Shown here: piece after piece, positions 34,821-46,609 of the stretch
Position numbering within the stretch: position 1 is the first letter of the stretch
Layout of the letters: each line of letters starts with the position of its first letter
Program-made: the position numbers and the translations under genes
Source of the DNA: Byssothecium circinans
Lineage: Eukaryota > Ascomycota > Dothideomycetes > Pleosporales > Massarinaceae
Direction: 5' to 3'
DNA: 64,000 bases
Assembly (NCBI GenBank): GCA_010015675.1
Contig: ML976977.1
Coordinates: 90,182 to 154,181, forward strand
Notes under the pieces: model-generated
The model's input: only the letters and a program-made list of their open reading frames with translations
Told to the model about the DNA's origin: nothing
Database searches by the model: none

Positions 34821-36952
34821 CTAGCTCAGCAAGACACGGATCTCTCCACTTGTACGCGGGAATAGATCTCTCAGCGCAGGCCCCTCTTCCTCTTCTTCTT
34901 CATCCTCTTCTTTGTACAACAAATCGTCCGCAGCGAGTATCTTACTTTCCACAAACTCAAAGTCCTCACAGAACCTCCCCGCCGCTTCTTCCGTGATGTC
35001 CTGCACCGTCTTCCGATTGCGCAACTGTTTTAAGTTTTCCGCAGCGTCAATGAGCGCTGAGGGCAGGAATTCGTCCAACTGCTGGCTCACTGCAATCAAC
35101 GCCTCAGGCTTGAAAACAGCTAATTCGGGGATCGTTTTGAGGCTATCTGACGTGTCTGAGATGCCTGAGAGAGCTTCAAGAAGCGCGTTGAGCCCGGATG
35201 TGTAGGTCAAGTACTGATGCTGGTATTCGACCAATTTATCCGTGTGCTCGCTAATCGTATCATCGATCTCACTGACGCGGTCGGCGGCGAACATGTATGA
35301 TGAAAGGACCGTTTTGACCGCCAATAGGCAATTGATTGCAAATATATCGCCGCCAGGTGCTTGCAAGCCTTTTCCAAGATTCTCACAGCCGCTTAGGAAA
35401 GGATCCAATGCTTCCGCGAGAATAGGCTGAAAGCCGTCACCCCCGCTGTCAGCTGCTGCGGCGGATATGCCATAGCTTTTGGCCAGCACCTTGAGCATCT
35501 GAAGGGCTTCATCGAGGAATTCCGGCGGCGACAGATCTGCGGGAGCAACAGCCAAATCACTTTGCACTGCGGCAACGTGATCTCGCATGTTGGCCCGAAA
35601 TTGCCGCATGGCTGAGCCTTCCATATTGCTAAACAGCTCCAAAACTTCCGAATCTGCTCCTAGTAGTCTAGCAAAGGTGGACTTGTAGAAACCGATGAGA
35701 TTGGCAATTCTGTAGGCAAGAGTGGCGTCGTCGTGACTTTGAATGACTTGTTCTGTTCGTTGCCGGAGTAGACGGGCCACACCCGTGAGGTCTCGACTAA
35801 CAAGCTGGTTGAGAGCTTTCTTGCCATCGAACACCTCCTCGTCGCCTTCTCCTTGCAACCAAGGCTCACTTTCTAGTCCGGCTTGGATAGAGCGTTTTAT
35901 TTCATCGCCATCCGAAATAAATAGGACCTCGAGGGCCTCTCTTTCTGACACGGTAGTTGAGTGAGCCCAAGCAAGCATGTCTCCGACGTAACGAAGGGGA
36001 TCATGAGCTTGGAACTCAATTGGCTTGGTGTTCAGGTTCTGGTTATCCGACGTGGATCCGGTCAAGGCGGCGTAGAAAGAGTCTGACAGTATGTTTTCCC
36101 TTGCTTCAGCAAAGAAGTCCAAACAGCTTTGGAATAGCGCAGGACGCTCAGCAAGGACACGCAGGGAACGTCGAACAGATGCATTGATCTGAGGGTTTTC
36201 GAGATCTAGAGTCTTGAACTCCCGCTGAATCCAGCGATACAACTTTTGATACGCAGCGTTGATTTGTTTTGAACTCTGCTCGAGCACTTCGAGACCTAGT
36301 CGTTGATCCTCGGTCCCGAGTAGCACTTGACTGTCATGATGGATCTTCTTGACTCTGGTGAGTGCTTGAAAAAATTCCTCGTTCACAGGCTCCGCAGTCG
36401 ATGTCAAAACCGTCGACTCTTCCTCTGATATGAAGAAGTGCGAGTTGAAGGCGGCCAGGATCTGTTGTTTGGTCTCGACCTGCTTTCTTTGGTTGATCAA
36501 GCTGGTTGCTTCTTCAAGCACTGGTGCAGTCTCGCGGTTTGCAGCAGAAATGTGGCTGCGCATTTCATCGCAGAAGGTATTCAGGCTACTGATAGCGCTT
36601 CCGATGCGCTTCAATTGCTGCGGAGGTCAGTATCGATACAGGTATGGTGGCGCCCACCAACCTCAGCCACTTCGCCGAAATCCTTGACAATCTCTCCATT
36701 GCACTGGATTACTTCCTTCTGTACATCTAAACGCAGTTGACGTCTGGTCTCGGCCGTGTTCTTTATTTCGCGGGCGTCCAGCGTCTCCAATGCATCGCGG
36801 ATCTCTAGGTCGGCGTATGAGGCGGAGAGCACGCTGGTTATCCTGGCAGATAGGGCATTCGCACCCCTCAAAGGGGTCCCCAATGCAGGAGAAGCTGGCG
36901 AATGCACATCTCGCGAGGCTGGAGCGGACCGCTCCGGGAAATAACTGGGCAT
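34821..36952 (-). CDS. COG6: conserved oligomeric Golgi complex subunit 6
   Basis: Two exons: 36662-36952 and 34821-36617 (44-nt intron), 695 aa. It is mostly alpha-helical. The N-terminus has a Ser/Pro-rich lead ([11 protein letters not shown]...), then heptad-like segments ([30 protein letters not shown]) that form the coiled coil through which Cog6 joins the COG lobe [17 protein letters not shown] and the following HFEVLF-like segment ([13 protein letters not shown]) are the family core. An acidic run DEEEEEEG lies close to the C-terminus. COG tethers vesicles for retrograde traffic within the Golgi. The gene is head-to-head with ATG9 across 369 bp. Confidence 0.93.
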
Positions 36953-37321
36953 GATATGTTGGGGTTCGAATGTCTATTGCCGGTTCGCAACGGAGGCTCC
37001 CAGGTTGTGTCGGGGGTACCTTCTCCCGATCGCCGACGCTTAGACAAACTGGGCCTAGTTCGCTGATAGGCCGATAAGTGACGCAGCACCATGTGATGGC
37101 TGCTTTCACCGGACTCAAACGATACATTTGACCGCATCGTCACGCTTGCATGGTGACCTCCTGATTGCACCGAGTCTCATGGCGCTTTCAACTGCTGTGG
37201 TAGCATGTTCGCGTCCCCAACACCACGCTCCCTCTATATCGACGCTCGACAACTCGCCTCTCTGCACGGCCACGCACGCCACTGCCCGCTGCCTGAGCCC
37301 GTCGCAGCATAGTCCTTCGTG
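36953..37321. promoter_or_regulatory. COG6/ATG9 divergent promoter
   Basis: The 369-bp gap separates start codons of two membrane-traffic genes read outward, so both promoters and leaders lie here. Frames over it extend neighbouring ORFs and are not coding. No sharp known motif stands out. Confidence 0.5.
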
Positions 37322-39952
37322 ATGGCCTCTAACCTTTTTTCCAAGTTCCTTCCCGCCGCATCTGACGAAGCGTACGAAAACCGACCTTTGAATGCACAAC
37401 CGCGCCGAAGCTCTACCTCGACCGACGCCATGGACATCGACGAAGAGAACCTCGGGGCGCGCTTTGAGCCTCAGGATCTCGATCATTTGCTCGCAGAAGC
37501 CTCTTCCAGCCAGATGACGACCGAGAGCACCGCGTTTCTTCCTACCAATAACGAGCGCGCGCCCCCGGGCATCAACACGGCGAACAGGGCGACGGGATGG
37601 CGGCAGCCCCCGCAGGCTCCACCGCTGGACGACGACGACGATGTTCCTCAGTCGCTCCTGCTAGAAGGGGGAATGGAGTCACCGAACGCCAACCGGCCCC
37701 ACCGAACTGGTGGCCTGCCTCCCCCTGTCCCTGGACCATCGACTCGTCATACTCGTGCACAGTGGGAGACGACGAGGCAACAGCAGCGGCTGCATGAAGA
37801 TGGACAACATGGTGGTGCTCCTCCACGGACTTGGGCCAACTCGGGTCGATCTGGTCCATTTGTCGTGGATCCACGAGAGAAGGCACTGTGGTTTTGGGTG
37901 AACCAGACGGATTTGGACGCCTTCTTGCACAACGCGTACCAGTACTACAAAGAATGCGGGATATATTCCATGATTCTGCGGAGGGTTCTGCTCATTTTGC
38001 AGACTGGATTCGTCGTTGGCTTTCTGACCTTCCTCAGTTGGTGCATCGATTACTCCAAGCTTCCCGGGAGTCACAAGATCGGCGATGTGCTTGTCGACAA
38101 GTGCTTGAAAAAGATGCATGGCCTGTGGGTCTTCATACTGTGGATCTTTTTTGCCTGCTGGCTCTTCGGTGTATATCGAATCGCAGTTGGGATACCCAAG
38201 CTCCGGGCTATGCATGACTTCTTCCACTACCTCCTCGATATACCGGACGCAGACATACAGACGGTCCAATGGCAGCACATCGTAAACAAGATTATGGCAC
38301 TACGCGATCAGAATCTTGCAACTGCCTCCAATATCTCCCCCGAAGTTCGGAAACTGCTGGACTCGAAGAGTAGGCAACGACTCGACGCCATCGACATCGC
38401 TAATCGTCTAATGCGACGCGAAAACTACTTAATTGCTCTGTTTAACAAGGAAATATTGGATGTGAGTATCCAGATACCGTTCCTGGGAAAGAGATCGTTC
38501 TTCTCGGAGACCACCAAATGGCACGTCGAACTTGCTGTTATGGACTTTGTGTTCAGTGGTCCGAATGGTCAGTTCCACGAGGACTTTCTCCGAGAGCGGA
38601 ACAGGCGCAGTCTAGTCAATAGACTGAGGACCCGTTTGTGGTGGACTGGTCTTTTGAGCGTCATCTGGGCACCGTTCAGTGTGTGCTACGTGCTCGCCCT
38701 GTACTTGTTCAAGTACTTCACCGAGTACACGAAGGACCCTTCTCAACTCGGAACGCGCGATTTCACTACATATGCACAGTGGAAATTCCGCGAATTCAAT
38801 GAGCTTCCTCACTTGTTCTTACGTCGAAAGAACATGGCTATCCCTTACGCCAATCACTATCTCGCACAATTTCCCAAAGACAAGTTGGAGCAGGTTGCCA
38901 ATTTTGTAGCCTTTGTGACCGGCGCTTTCGCAACGGTGTTAGGGCTTTTCACGCTCTGGGATCCGGATCTGTTCCTTGACTTCGAGATCGCAAAGGGAAA
39001 ATCCGCCCTCTTCTGGCTCGGAATTCTGACAGTCGCCTATCAGTTGGCTCGCAGAAGTAGCCCGCAGGATGATCAGGTGTCTGATCCGGCTTATCATATG
39101 AGTCATGTCATCTTTCACACGCGATATACTCCAGCCTCATGGGAGGATCGTCTTCATACTGACCATGTACGAGCCGAATTCGCCCGACTATACCAGCCTA
39201 AGATCCTCATCTTTGCCGAAGAGATTCTCAGCATGGTCATCACCCCCTTCCTGCTCCTCTTCCGCCTCCCAGATTGCAGCGAGCGCATAGTCGACTTCTT
39301 CCGTGAGTTCTCCATTGTGGTGGATGGCTTGGGTGTTGTGTGTTCGTACTCCATGTTCCCCTTCAAGAAAGGAGATGAGAACTTGCCAGCGAACCGAGGC
39401 GGTGATCGTCGGGAAGATACCGAGCTTCGCGAGGACTATTTCATGGCAAAAGACAACAAGATGCTGGCGTCCTACTACGGATTCATGGATGTGTATAATG
39501 GTAAAGATGGTCAGACGGGTCGTCGCGGCAACTTCCATCCTCCCCCACAGTTCCCGAATCAGTTTGGCGCAGCTTCGCAGATGACATCGCCCGCAGAAGC
39601 AAATCCTCGCGGAAGGAGTAGAGTACCAGTAACAAGACAGACTCCGAGTCGCCGCACGCCATATGCTAGGCCGTACGAGCATATGCATTCCACTCTCCTG
39701 GATCCGCACCACCAACCCTCGGCTTCTATAACGAAAGGGTCGCCCCGCCAAATGCCACATGGGAGGTACCAACAGCCACCAACACGAATCGAAGAAGAGA
39801 GCATGATTGGCGACTCGTGGCGCACAAGCAAGCTCGCGCAAGACGATGAGGATGACGAGGAAGAAGCACCCGGTGGCAACCGTGGTGGTGTGTTACAACT
39901 TATGCAGCAGTTCTCCAAAGCACAAGTCAAGGGACAAGGAGCTGGTGTTTGA
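37322..39952 (+). CDS. ATG9: autophagy membrane protein Atg9 (lipid scramblase)
   Basis: Single exon, 876 aa, start ATG 37322. Layout: disordered acidic N-terminus (1-180), PREKALWFWVNQTDLDAF-type entry to the core, then membrane segments (e.g. VLLILQTGFVVGFLTFLSW, LWVFILWIFFACWLFGVY), the conserved HYLAQFPKD, and the block YHMSHVIFHTRYTPASW... SIVVDGLGVVCSYSMFPF, ending in a Ser/Pro-rich cytosolic tail. Atg9 forms trimers, cycles on small Golgi-derived vesicles, seeds the phagophore and moves lipids between leaflets. Length is in the range of filamentous fungal Atg9. A GTGAGT-like string at 38461 is coding, since the frame and family continue across it. Confidence 0.97.
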   Translation: MASNLFSKFLPAASDEAYENRPLNAQPRRSSTSTDAMDIDEENLGARFEPQDLDHLLAEASSSQMTTESTAFLPTNNERAPPGINTANRATGWRQPPQAPPLDDDDDVPQSLLLEGGMESPNANRPHRTGGLPPPVPGPSTRHTRAQWETTRQQQRLHEDGQHGGAPPRTWANSGRSGPFVVDPREKALWFWVNQTDLDAFLHNAYQYYKECGIYSMILRRVLLILQTGFVVGFLTFLSWCIDYSKLPGSHKIGDVLVDKCLKKMHGLWVFILWIFFACWLFGVYRIAVGIPKLRAMHDFFHYLLDIPDADIQTVQWQHIVNKIMALRDQNLATASNISPEVRKLLDSKSRQRLDAIDIANRLMRRENYLIALFNKEILDVSIQIPFLGKRSFFSETTKWHVELAVMDFVFSGPNGQFHEDFLRERNRRSLVNRLRTRLWWTGLLSVIWAPFSVCYVLALYLFKYFTEYTKDPSQLGTRDFTTYAQWKFREFNELPHLFLRRKNMAIPYANHYLAQFPKDKLEQVANFVAFVTGAFATVLGLFTLWDPDLFLDFEIAKGKSALFWLGILTVAYQLARRSSPQDDQVSDPAYHMSHVIFHTRYTPASWEDRLHTDHVRAEFARLYQPKILIFAEEILSMVITPFLLLFRLPDCSERIVDFFREFSIVVDGLGVVCSYSMFPFKKGDENLPANRGGDRREDTELREDYFMAKDNKMLASYYGFMDVYNGKDGQTGRRGNFHPPPQFPNQFGAASQMTSPAEANPRGRSRVPVTRQTPSRRTPYARPYEHMHSTLLDPHHQPSASITKGSPRQMPHGRYQQPPTRIEEESMIGDSWRTSKLAQDDEDDEEEAPGGNRGGVLQLMQQFSKAQVKGQGAGV

Positions 39953-40328
39953 GTATAAAGTCTAGTTTAGCGGAGCATTGGTATGGAATCTTGGCGTTCT
40001 CTAAACTGGGACTCGGACGGACCCCTACGCGTTGATATTTCTACCGGACATGGGATACATGGGGATTGGAGTTGGAAATATTTTTTTGAGACAGCCAAGG
40101 CATCCATTCGTAGAGTATTTATACAATTGCATAGCCCATAGAAGGCTTCTAGATGACCTCCCTTGTTTCTTTATGTACTCGTAGCTCGCTATGCTTTTGT
40201 GCGCCCCAAGTCAACTTACAAACTGTTCCTACTAGTCAAAAACCCATCCCAAGCGCTCGATGTACAAAACCTAATATTACACGCCAATGAATCTGCACAC
40301 ACGAAAGCTAAATCCTCTTCCACGTCAC
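39953..40328. other. convergent 3' flanks of ATG9 and the UBR7-like gene
   Basis: The two genes end facing each other. The gap contains AT-rich sequence suited to polyadenylation on both strands and no gene. Confidence 0.5.
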
Positions 40329-42137
40329 TTAATACCCGCTCTGCTCCTTCCTTGCATCACCGCCCGGACCCTCTCCATCCCCATCGTCTTCCCCATTCTC
40401 CTTACTCTTCTTTGCTTCACCAGCCGCCTCCTCAATCCCCTTCTCATCGCCCCTCAACTTCTCAAAATAAGCCTTGATATCATCCGCTCCCACCATCTGT
40501 CCGCTTTCGGCAAACGGCTTCAAGAAGCCCTTCAACCCCTCTTTCAAACTCGCATAAGCCATCGCACCCTGAATGGCACGGACACGATCCATGTTGTTGA
40601 AAGCAGCTTCGCCGCGGTCGAGAAGAGAGCCGGTACCGATGGAGCCTTCGGCGTTGTCGCCGTCTTGAGAGATTGGGGGCTCGTAGACGTCTTCTTCTTC
40701 GAGGAGTTGGGGGTGGGGTTTGAGGAGGGGAAAGCAGGAAGGGCAGTGGCAAAGATGGGCGTGGAAGTCGGCGGTTAGGAAAAGAGAGAAAGGGGTAGTT
40801 GTTGCGGGGGTGGGAAGGGGTTTGAGAGAGGGGAGTTTGCAGGTCTTGGGGTCGGTGCTGGGAGTGTTTTCCGGGACGGAATAAAGTGTTGTGGTGATGT
40901 CTTCGGACTTTTGACGTTTAGGTGGTGCCATGGCTTCTGGAGTGGTCATCTCTACATCGTCATCTGCTTTGCGCTTCTTACTGTCTCCGTTCGTATTTGT
41001 GTTGTCGCCATCTGCGGTCGCAGTGGCTTCTGCATCCTTCTGTGCTGCATTGAGTGAGGCGTCCGAGTAGACTGGCGGTAGGAAACCAGGGTTGCCGGCA
41101 TACTTCTTAATCCATGGATTGGCCTCAACGCATTTATAGCAGAGGAAGTATTCGAAGTCGTCTTCCGCTGGAAAGCCTGGAGGAAGCGGCGTGTCATCAT
41201 CCTCTTCCTCAGCCTCCGCCGTAATATCGTTCCCATCCAGGCTAATGCCGTTGGCTATGTTTGCCGCTATAGCAGTTGTGATAGATGGTCTTCTAGCTTC
41301 CTCTAGGGCTCCCGTGGCTTCTTCCTCTGTCCTCGAGAAAGATATTTCTCGCAATATGCCACTGGCCTTGGACGCTTCGTCTTTCGCGTCGACTTTGGGC
41401 TTCTCGATGCTTTTCTGGAACTCCTCCCGAGTGAGACCCACAACGCATTCAGGATGCCACCAGTCCTCGCCACATCCGCCGTCCTCCACTGTGCCTAGGC
41501 CTAGACACTGGAACATGGTTCCCTTCTCTTCGTGTGGATCATACTTTTCACCACATCCACAAAACTTGTTCCGGAAATTTTGGTTGTACTTGTTGCCCTT
41601 GGCCGGCTCTTCTCCGGTTACATCGCCCTTCTGGCCCGTCGCTGCGTTGACGCGCAGAGTGCACGGGTTGCTATCGGGAAGACGCCTGGTGCCGCAATCG
41701 CATACAAAGTTCCGCTTGTTGAACAGTTCGACAAGGGAGTGTTCGCCGTGACATGAGATGGAGCAGGCGTAGCAGACGGCGGCGGGGTTGTACGGATCGG
41801 AGGAATCAGCTGGCGGCGGGTTGCAGTCGAGGCATGAGTACAGGCCTTGCCGAAGTGGCCCAAGGTCGCGTGTGCATGTATCGAATTGCTATCAATCGTC
41901 AGAAGGGCCGCGACATGACTCAAGGTTGAGACTGACGTAGGGCAGAGCCTCGCGGGCTTCAGCCTCGAGACTGAGTTGCTCCTTGATGAAACTACCGCCC
42001 CGGTTAGCATGCGTAGTTGAAGAAATATGAGACGACTTCACTCACTCTGCCGCCGTCTGCGAACTCTCAGATGCTTGTGAGATCGAGTCGGAGCGCGGCT
42101 TGGTCTGCGAGGCGTTGGAAGATTGGGACTCGGCCAT
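40329..42137 (-). CDS. UBR7: UBR7/Mlo2-like protein with UBR box and PHD-type finger
   Basis: Three exons: 42046-42137, 41937-41991, 40329-41888, giving 568 aa. After a Ser-rich start and FIKEQLSLEAEAREALPY comes a UBR box: QFDTCTRDLG, CLDCNPPP, VCYACSISCHGEHSLVEL, FVCDCGTRR. A PHD-like finger follows: KFCGCGEKYDPHEEKG, MFQCLGL, EDWWHPECVVGL, ending with YFLCYKCVEANPWIKKYAG. The rest is low-complexity, with a HAHLCHCPSC motif near residue 420 typical of the family. In animals UBR7 is a PHD-type E3 for histone H2B; S. pombe Mlo2 is the fungal counterpart. Substrate in fungi is uncertain. Divergent from MCM2 over 415 bp. Confidence 0.9.
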
Positions 42138-42552
42138 ATTTTCGGTGGGTGCGCTCAGTTGAGCGTTACGAGAGAGCGATAGTCGACGAAGTAATTGTCA
42201 GGTCTCTACAAAGTCAAAGGTCGAATGCAAAAGTTGGCATGTCCATCGGAGCCCTTGCTCCTTTCGGCACTTAAGTGGTACGCGCCAAGCCACGACGCGT
42301 CGAACACGCGAACGCGCTACCGCTATCCTTTTCGCAACCGCCCACTCTGCCCGCCCACCACAACCGACTTCTTCTTTCCTCCCCTCTACAGACTCTGCAT
42401 AGCTCTACAGTGGCGCATTGAATCACTATGAGGTACGTCGGCCGTCTTGTCAGCGCATCTTGTCAGCGCAAAGCCTGCCACATCCTCATGCCCCTCCTTA
42501 CCGCCAATGCAGCATCCTAACAGCCTCCAGTTCCCCTCCTCTACGACCAAGC
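42138..42552. promoter_or_regulatory. UBR7-like/MCM2 divergent promoter
   Basis: The gap holds both promoters. It contains CGACGCGTCG and further CGCG-containing strings (ACGCGAACGCGC, 42306 onward). An ATG at 42428 followed at once by the donor-like GGTACG could be a noncoding or two-codon leader exon of MCM2, but this cannot be decided from sequence. Confidence 0.5.
42293..42302. promoter_or_regulatory. MCB-like palindrome CGACGCGTCG (MCM2 promoter)
   Basis: Core ACGCGT at 42295-42300, 251 bp before the MCM2 ATG. MBF sites of this sequence drive G1/S transcription of replication genes in yeasts. The whole decamer is identical to that at 7825-7834. Confidence 0.5.
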
Positions 42553-45178
42553 ATGTCTTCTGGAAACCGGGGCGCAAGCTCCACAAACAAGCGCAACAAG
42601 CGCACGAGGGATGAAGACGACCTTCCCTCGTCTACGGCCCATCCACCCTCGAGCCCGATGGCTTCTTCTCCGCCCCTGATCCCCCAAGACGACGACCTGC
42701 TCGACGAGGACGACATCATCCGTGATGTTGACGATTTGGAAGAAGATGCCGAAGAAGCTGAGGGAATCGATTTGTTTGAAGACACCGGCTTCATTCCCGG
42801 ATTCAACATGGAAGAGGAGGAGAAAATGGCAAAATACAACTACTACGAAGGGGCTGGAATCGATGATGAGGAGTACGAGGCCATGGACGATGCAACTAGG
42901 CGCAAATTGGAAAGACAAATGGCTGCCCGTGATCGGGAAGTCGCTGAAAGACGTCGCATGCCGGCTGCCTTTTTACCCGACGAAGAAGGCGACCTTGGTG
43001 ATCTTATGAAGCAGGGTCGTAGGCGGCGCAATCGCTACGATGAAGAACAGGACGAAGTGGACGACGACATAGATATCATGATGGAGGAGCTTTCGCTTGA
43101 GGCCATGTCGGACATCAAGTCAAACACCCTGTCGGAATGGGTCTCACAGCCAGCCATTTCCAGGACCATCGCTCGCGAGTTCAAATCTTTCCTGACTGAA
43201 TTCGTGGATGAACATGGTAAATCAATCTATGGGAATCGTGTTCGCACGCTGGGAGAGATCAACGCCGAGTCTTTGGAAGTCTCGTTCGATCATCTGGCCG
43301 AGTCGAAAGCTACACTAGGCTTTTGGCTCGCCAACAGCCCCACAGAGATGCTCAAGATTTTTGACCAAGTTGCCATGGAAGTTGTGCTCTTCCATTATCC
43401 CGACTACGAACGCATTCACTCCGAGATCCACGTCCGCATAACCGATATCCCAGTGAATTACACTCTACGTCAGCTTCGACAGTCGCATCTAAACTGTCTT
43501 GTCCGCGTCAATGGTGTTGTCACCCGACGCAGCGGCGTCTTCCCACAACTCAAATATGTCAAGTTTGATTGTGTAAAGTGCGGTACGACACTGGGGCCTT
43601 TCCACCAGGATTCGAACGTGGAGGTTAAGATTTCCTTCTGCCAAAATTGCCAGTCCCGTGGTCCGTTTACAGTGAACTCGGAGCGAACGGTTTACCGCAA
43701 TTACCAAAAGCTCACGCTGCAAGAGTCACCTGGCACTGTTCCCGCTGGTCGCCTGCCCCGACACCGTGAAGTCATCTTGCTGTGGGATCTGATTGATTCA
43801 GCCAAGCCAGGGGAGGAGATTGAAGTGACCGGTGTCTACCGCAACAACTATGATGCGGCACTCAACAGCAAGAACGGTTTCCCTGTCTTTGCTACAGTGA
43901 TCGAAGCAAATTACGTTGTCAAGTCCCACGACCAATTGGCTGGATTCCGTCTTACTGAAGCAGACGAGGCTGCAATTCGCAATTTGGCCAAGGACCCAAA
44001 GATTGTGGACAAGATAGTCAACTCCATGGCTCCTAACATCTACGGACATACGGATATCAAGACTGCAATTGCTTTATCCCTCTTTGGAGGCGTGAGCAAG
44101 ACAAGCTCCGGTCAGCATATGGTCCGTGGAGACATCAACGTGCTTTTGCTCGGAGATCCGGGGACAGCCAAATCGCAGGTTTTGAAATTCGTTGAAAAGA
44201 CAGCTCATCGAGCGGTATTTGCGACGGGCCAAGGTGCCTCTGCTGTGGGTCTCACGGCCTCTGTTCGACGCGATCCTATGACTAGCGAATGGTCATTGGA
44301 GGGAGGAGCTCTTGTGCTAGCAGACAAAGGTACTTGCTTGATCGACGAGTTTGATAAAATGAACGACCAGGATCGAACATCTATCCATGAAGCCATGGAG
44401 CAGCAAACGATTTCGATTTCCAAAGCTGGTATCGTCACAACACTCCAGGCTCGCTGCGCAATCGTCGCAGCCGCCAACCCCATCGGTGGACGCTATAACT
44501 CCACGATCCCTTTCTCCCAGAACGTAGAGCTCACGGAACCTATTCTGTCTCGTTTCGATATCCTTTGCGTCGTACGCGATACCGTTGATCCTAGTGAGGA
44601 TGAACGTCTCGCAAAATTTGTCGTAGACTCGCATAGTCGATCCACCGCGCACTCCAAGGGGAATGCTGACTACGACATGGAAGTCGATGAAGACGAGAAG
44701 GAAAAGGTGAAGAAAGGGGCCGACGATAACGAGAAGATTGACCCCGAGTTGTTGAGGAAATACATTTTATACGCAAGAGAGAAGTGTAAGCCTAAGCTTT
44801 ACCAGATCGACCAAGACAAACTCGCGCGTCTCTATGCCGATATGAGGCGAGAGTCTATGGCTACTGGTGCCTACCCCATCACTGTAAGTCTTGTAATCAT
44901 GATCCACATGACGCCTCCACTGACCTGATCAGGTTCGTCATCTTGAAGCCATCATGCGTATGACAGAAGCCTTCTCCAAGATGCGGCTGTCCGAGTTCTG
45001 CTCGTCACAAGACATCGATCGTGCCATCGCTGTCGCCGTGGACTCATTTGTTGGCTCACAAAAGGTCAGCGCGAAGAAGGCGCTTGCGAGGGCATTTGCG
45101 AAGTACACGCTCAACCGGCCTGGTGCTGGTGACAGTACGACAAGAACCGGCAGACGTGGGAAAAAGGCTGCTGCGTAG
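42553..45178 (+). CDS. MCM2: DNA replication licensing helicase subunit Mcm2
   Basis: Two exons: 42553-44883 and 44933-45178; 858 aa (yeast Mcm2 868). The N-terminus is acidic and Ser/Pro-rich, the part targeted by CDK/DDK kinases and binding histones. A zinc finger FDCVKC...SFCQNC lies near residues 340-365. The AAA+ core has Walker A GDPGTAKSQ, Walker B CLIDEFDKM, sensor-1 region AAANPIGGRYN and arginine finger LSRFD. The last exon (VRHLEAIMRMTEAFSKMRL) completes the lid and winged-helix region. Mcm2 is one of six subunits of the replicative helicase loaded at origins. The start is the ATG giving MSSGNRGASS; upstream in-frame sequence lacks conservation. Confidence 0.97.
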
Positions 45179-45841
45179 ACTATTGGGCAGACCAGTGTTC
45201 CAGTAATATATGAGGGATGATTGGATGACAAGATGAGCTAGATGGGGACAAGGCATTGACGGAAGATCAGTGAAAACGAGGAGACGGTAGTATTCGCCCG
45301 GCAGGGCATAAGCATAGCTGGCGTCTTGTTTTAGTCACTGTTTGTTCATTTGGAGCTCGTTGTCTTGCTTGCTTCAAGTCTAGGATACCAATCTCACAAC
45401 AATTTCACCGTTTTACACAAGCCAAACTGGAAGTTGAAAAAGATATGTAGCTTTTGAGAGTCGTATAACTGACTGAAGTCATTAGTGTCTGACTGCCCAT
45501 GCGTAATTGATGAAAAACGATTGATCTTTATGCTTTATATCAATTTCGTATGCATGCTCATCTTAAGTTTGGTAAAGGGACTTCTAATGAAATCTTGCCG
45601 CATATTCGAAGAGGCACCTGCATAATATCGATCCCGAGGGCAATGGTCACCAGATTGATGCGCTAATCGTAAGCGGCTAGCGTCTCGCTTCGACGCCAAG
45701 ACTGAATTTTGGCACCACAGCACTTTCCGCTCGCGAAGCGCGAACTTTTCCATCCACCAACTCTACGGCTCCACGACTTTTCGCGACGACCGGAGCGCCC
45801 AAAACATACCCAGGAATACCTATACTTCCTGAAGCGCAGCG
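45179..45841. other. MCM2 3' flank and RPL30 promoter
   Basis: No gene is supported. The right part, GC-richer with pyrimidine tracts, fits a ribosomal-protein promoter; the left part is AT-rich 3' flank. Confidence 0.5.
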
Positions 45842-46609
45842 ATGGCCCCCAAGAAAACGTAAATGCCTCGACCTTTATGATGAGAGAGAGCGGCTAATAA
45901 TGTGATACAGCAAGAAGACCGCCGACTCCATCAACTCGCGCCTGGCGCTGGTGATGAAATCTGGAAAGGTCACTCTCGGATACAAATCCACGCTGAAGAG
46001 CTTGGTAAGCTTCCTATATATACGTCGCATTTTAACGGTATTATTTCTTTCAAAATGCTAATATTATACAGAGGAGCGGAAAGGCCAAATTGATCATCAT
46101 CGCCGGCAACACCCCCCCTCTCCGCAAGTCTGAGCTCGAGTACTATGCTATGGTATGTCTACACGATAGTTGGGAGACGGTTAAAGGAAGCGAGCGAGGT
46201 TTCGCTGCACCAATTGCAGGATGAAGCCTTCGCTCTGCCTGCATTATCCTCCGAAATTATTTATAATACTAGAGCACTGCTAACTAGCAACAGCTGTCCA
46301 AGACCTCCGTCCACCACTTCTCCGGCAACAACGTACGTAACAGATCCCGATCGCTCTCAAGGCCTAACGACGAGATACCGTGGCGGTGCTCCGAGGGCTG
46401 GCCCTGAGAAGAGGTCTCTTTGACTTCGGAGGGCAAACACTAATGACTGTAATCCAGATCGAGCTTGGTACTGCCTGCGGTAAGCTCTTCCGCTGCTCCA
46501 CCATGTCCATCCTCGATGCCGGTAAGTACCTCTTCTTTACACTACTAGGAGATTGCCCACTGACCTTGCCACAGGTGACTCCGACATCCTGAGCACCAAC
46601 ACTGCTTAA
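45842..46609 (+). CDS. RPL30: 60S ribosomal protein L30 (eL30)
   Basis: Six exons: 45842-45858, 45911-46004, 46072-46152, 46294-46332, 46458-46521, 46575-46609, giving 109 aa. The joined protein reads [20 protein letters not shown], then [39 protein letters not shown], and [18 protein letters not shown], ending DILSTNTA: a complete L7Ae-fold eL30. It is part of the large subunit near the subunit interface. In yeast this protein binds its own pre-mRNA and blocks splicing; five introns in a 109-codon gene leave room for similar control, but I did not identify the kink-turn. It lies in tandem with RPL10. Confidence 0.96.

Noticed and set aside
37679..38278. 199-codon minus-strand frame opposite ATG9
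   Set aside because: ATG9 is conserved across the whole span; the antisense frame has no family features.
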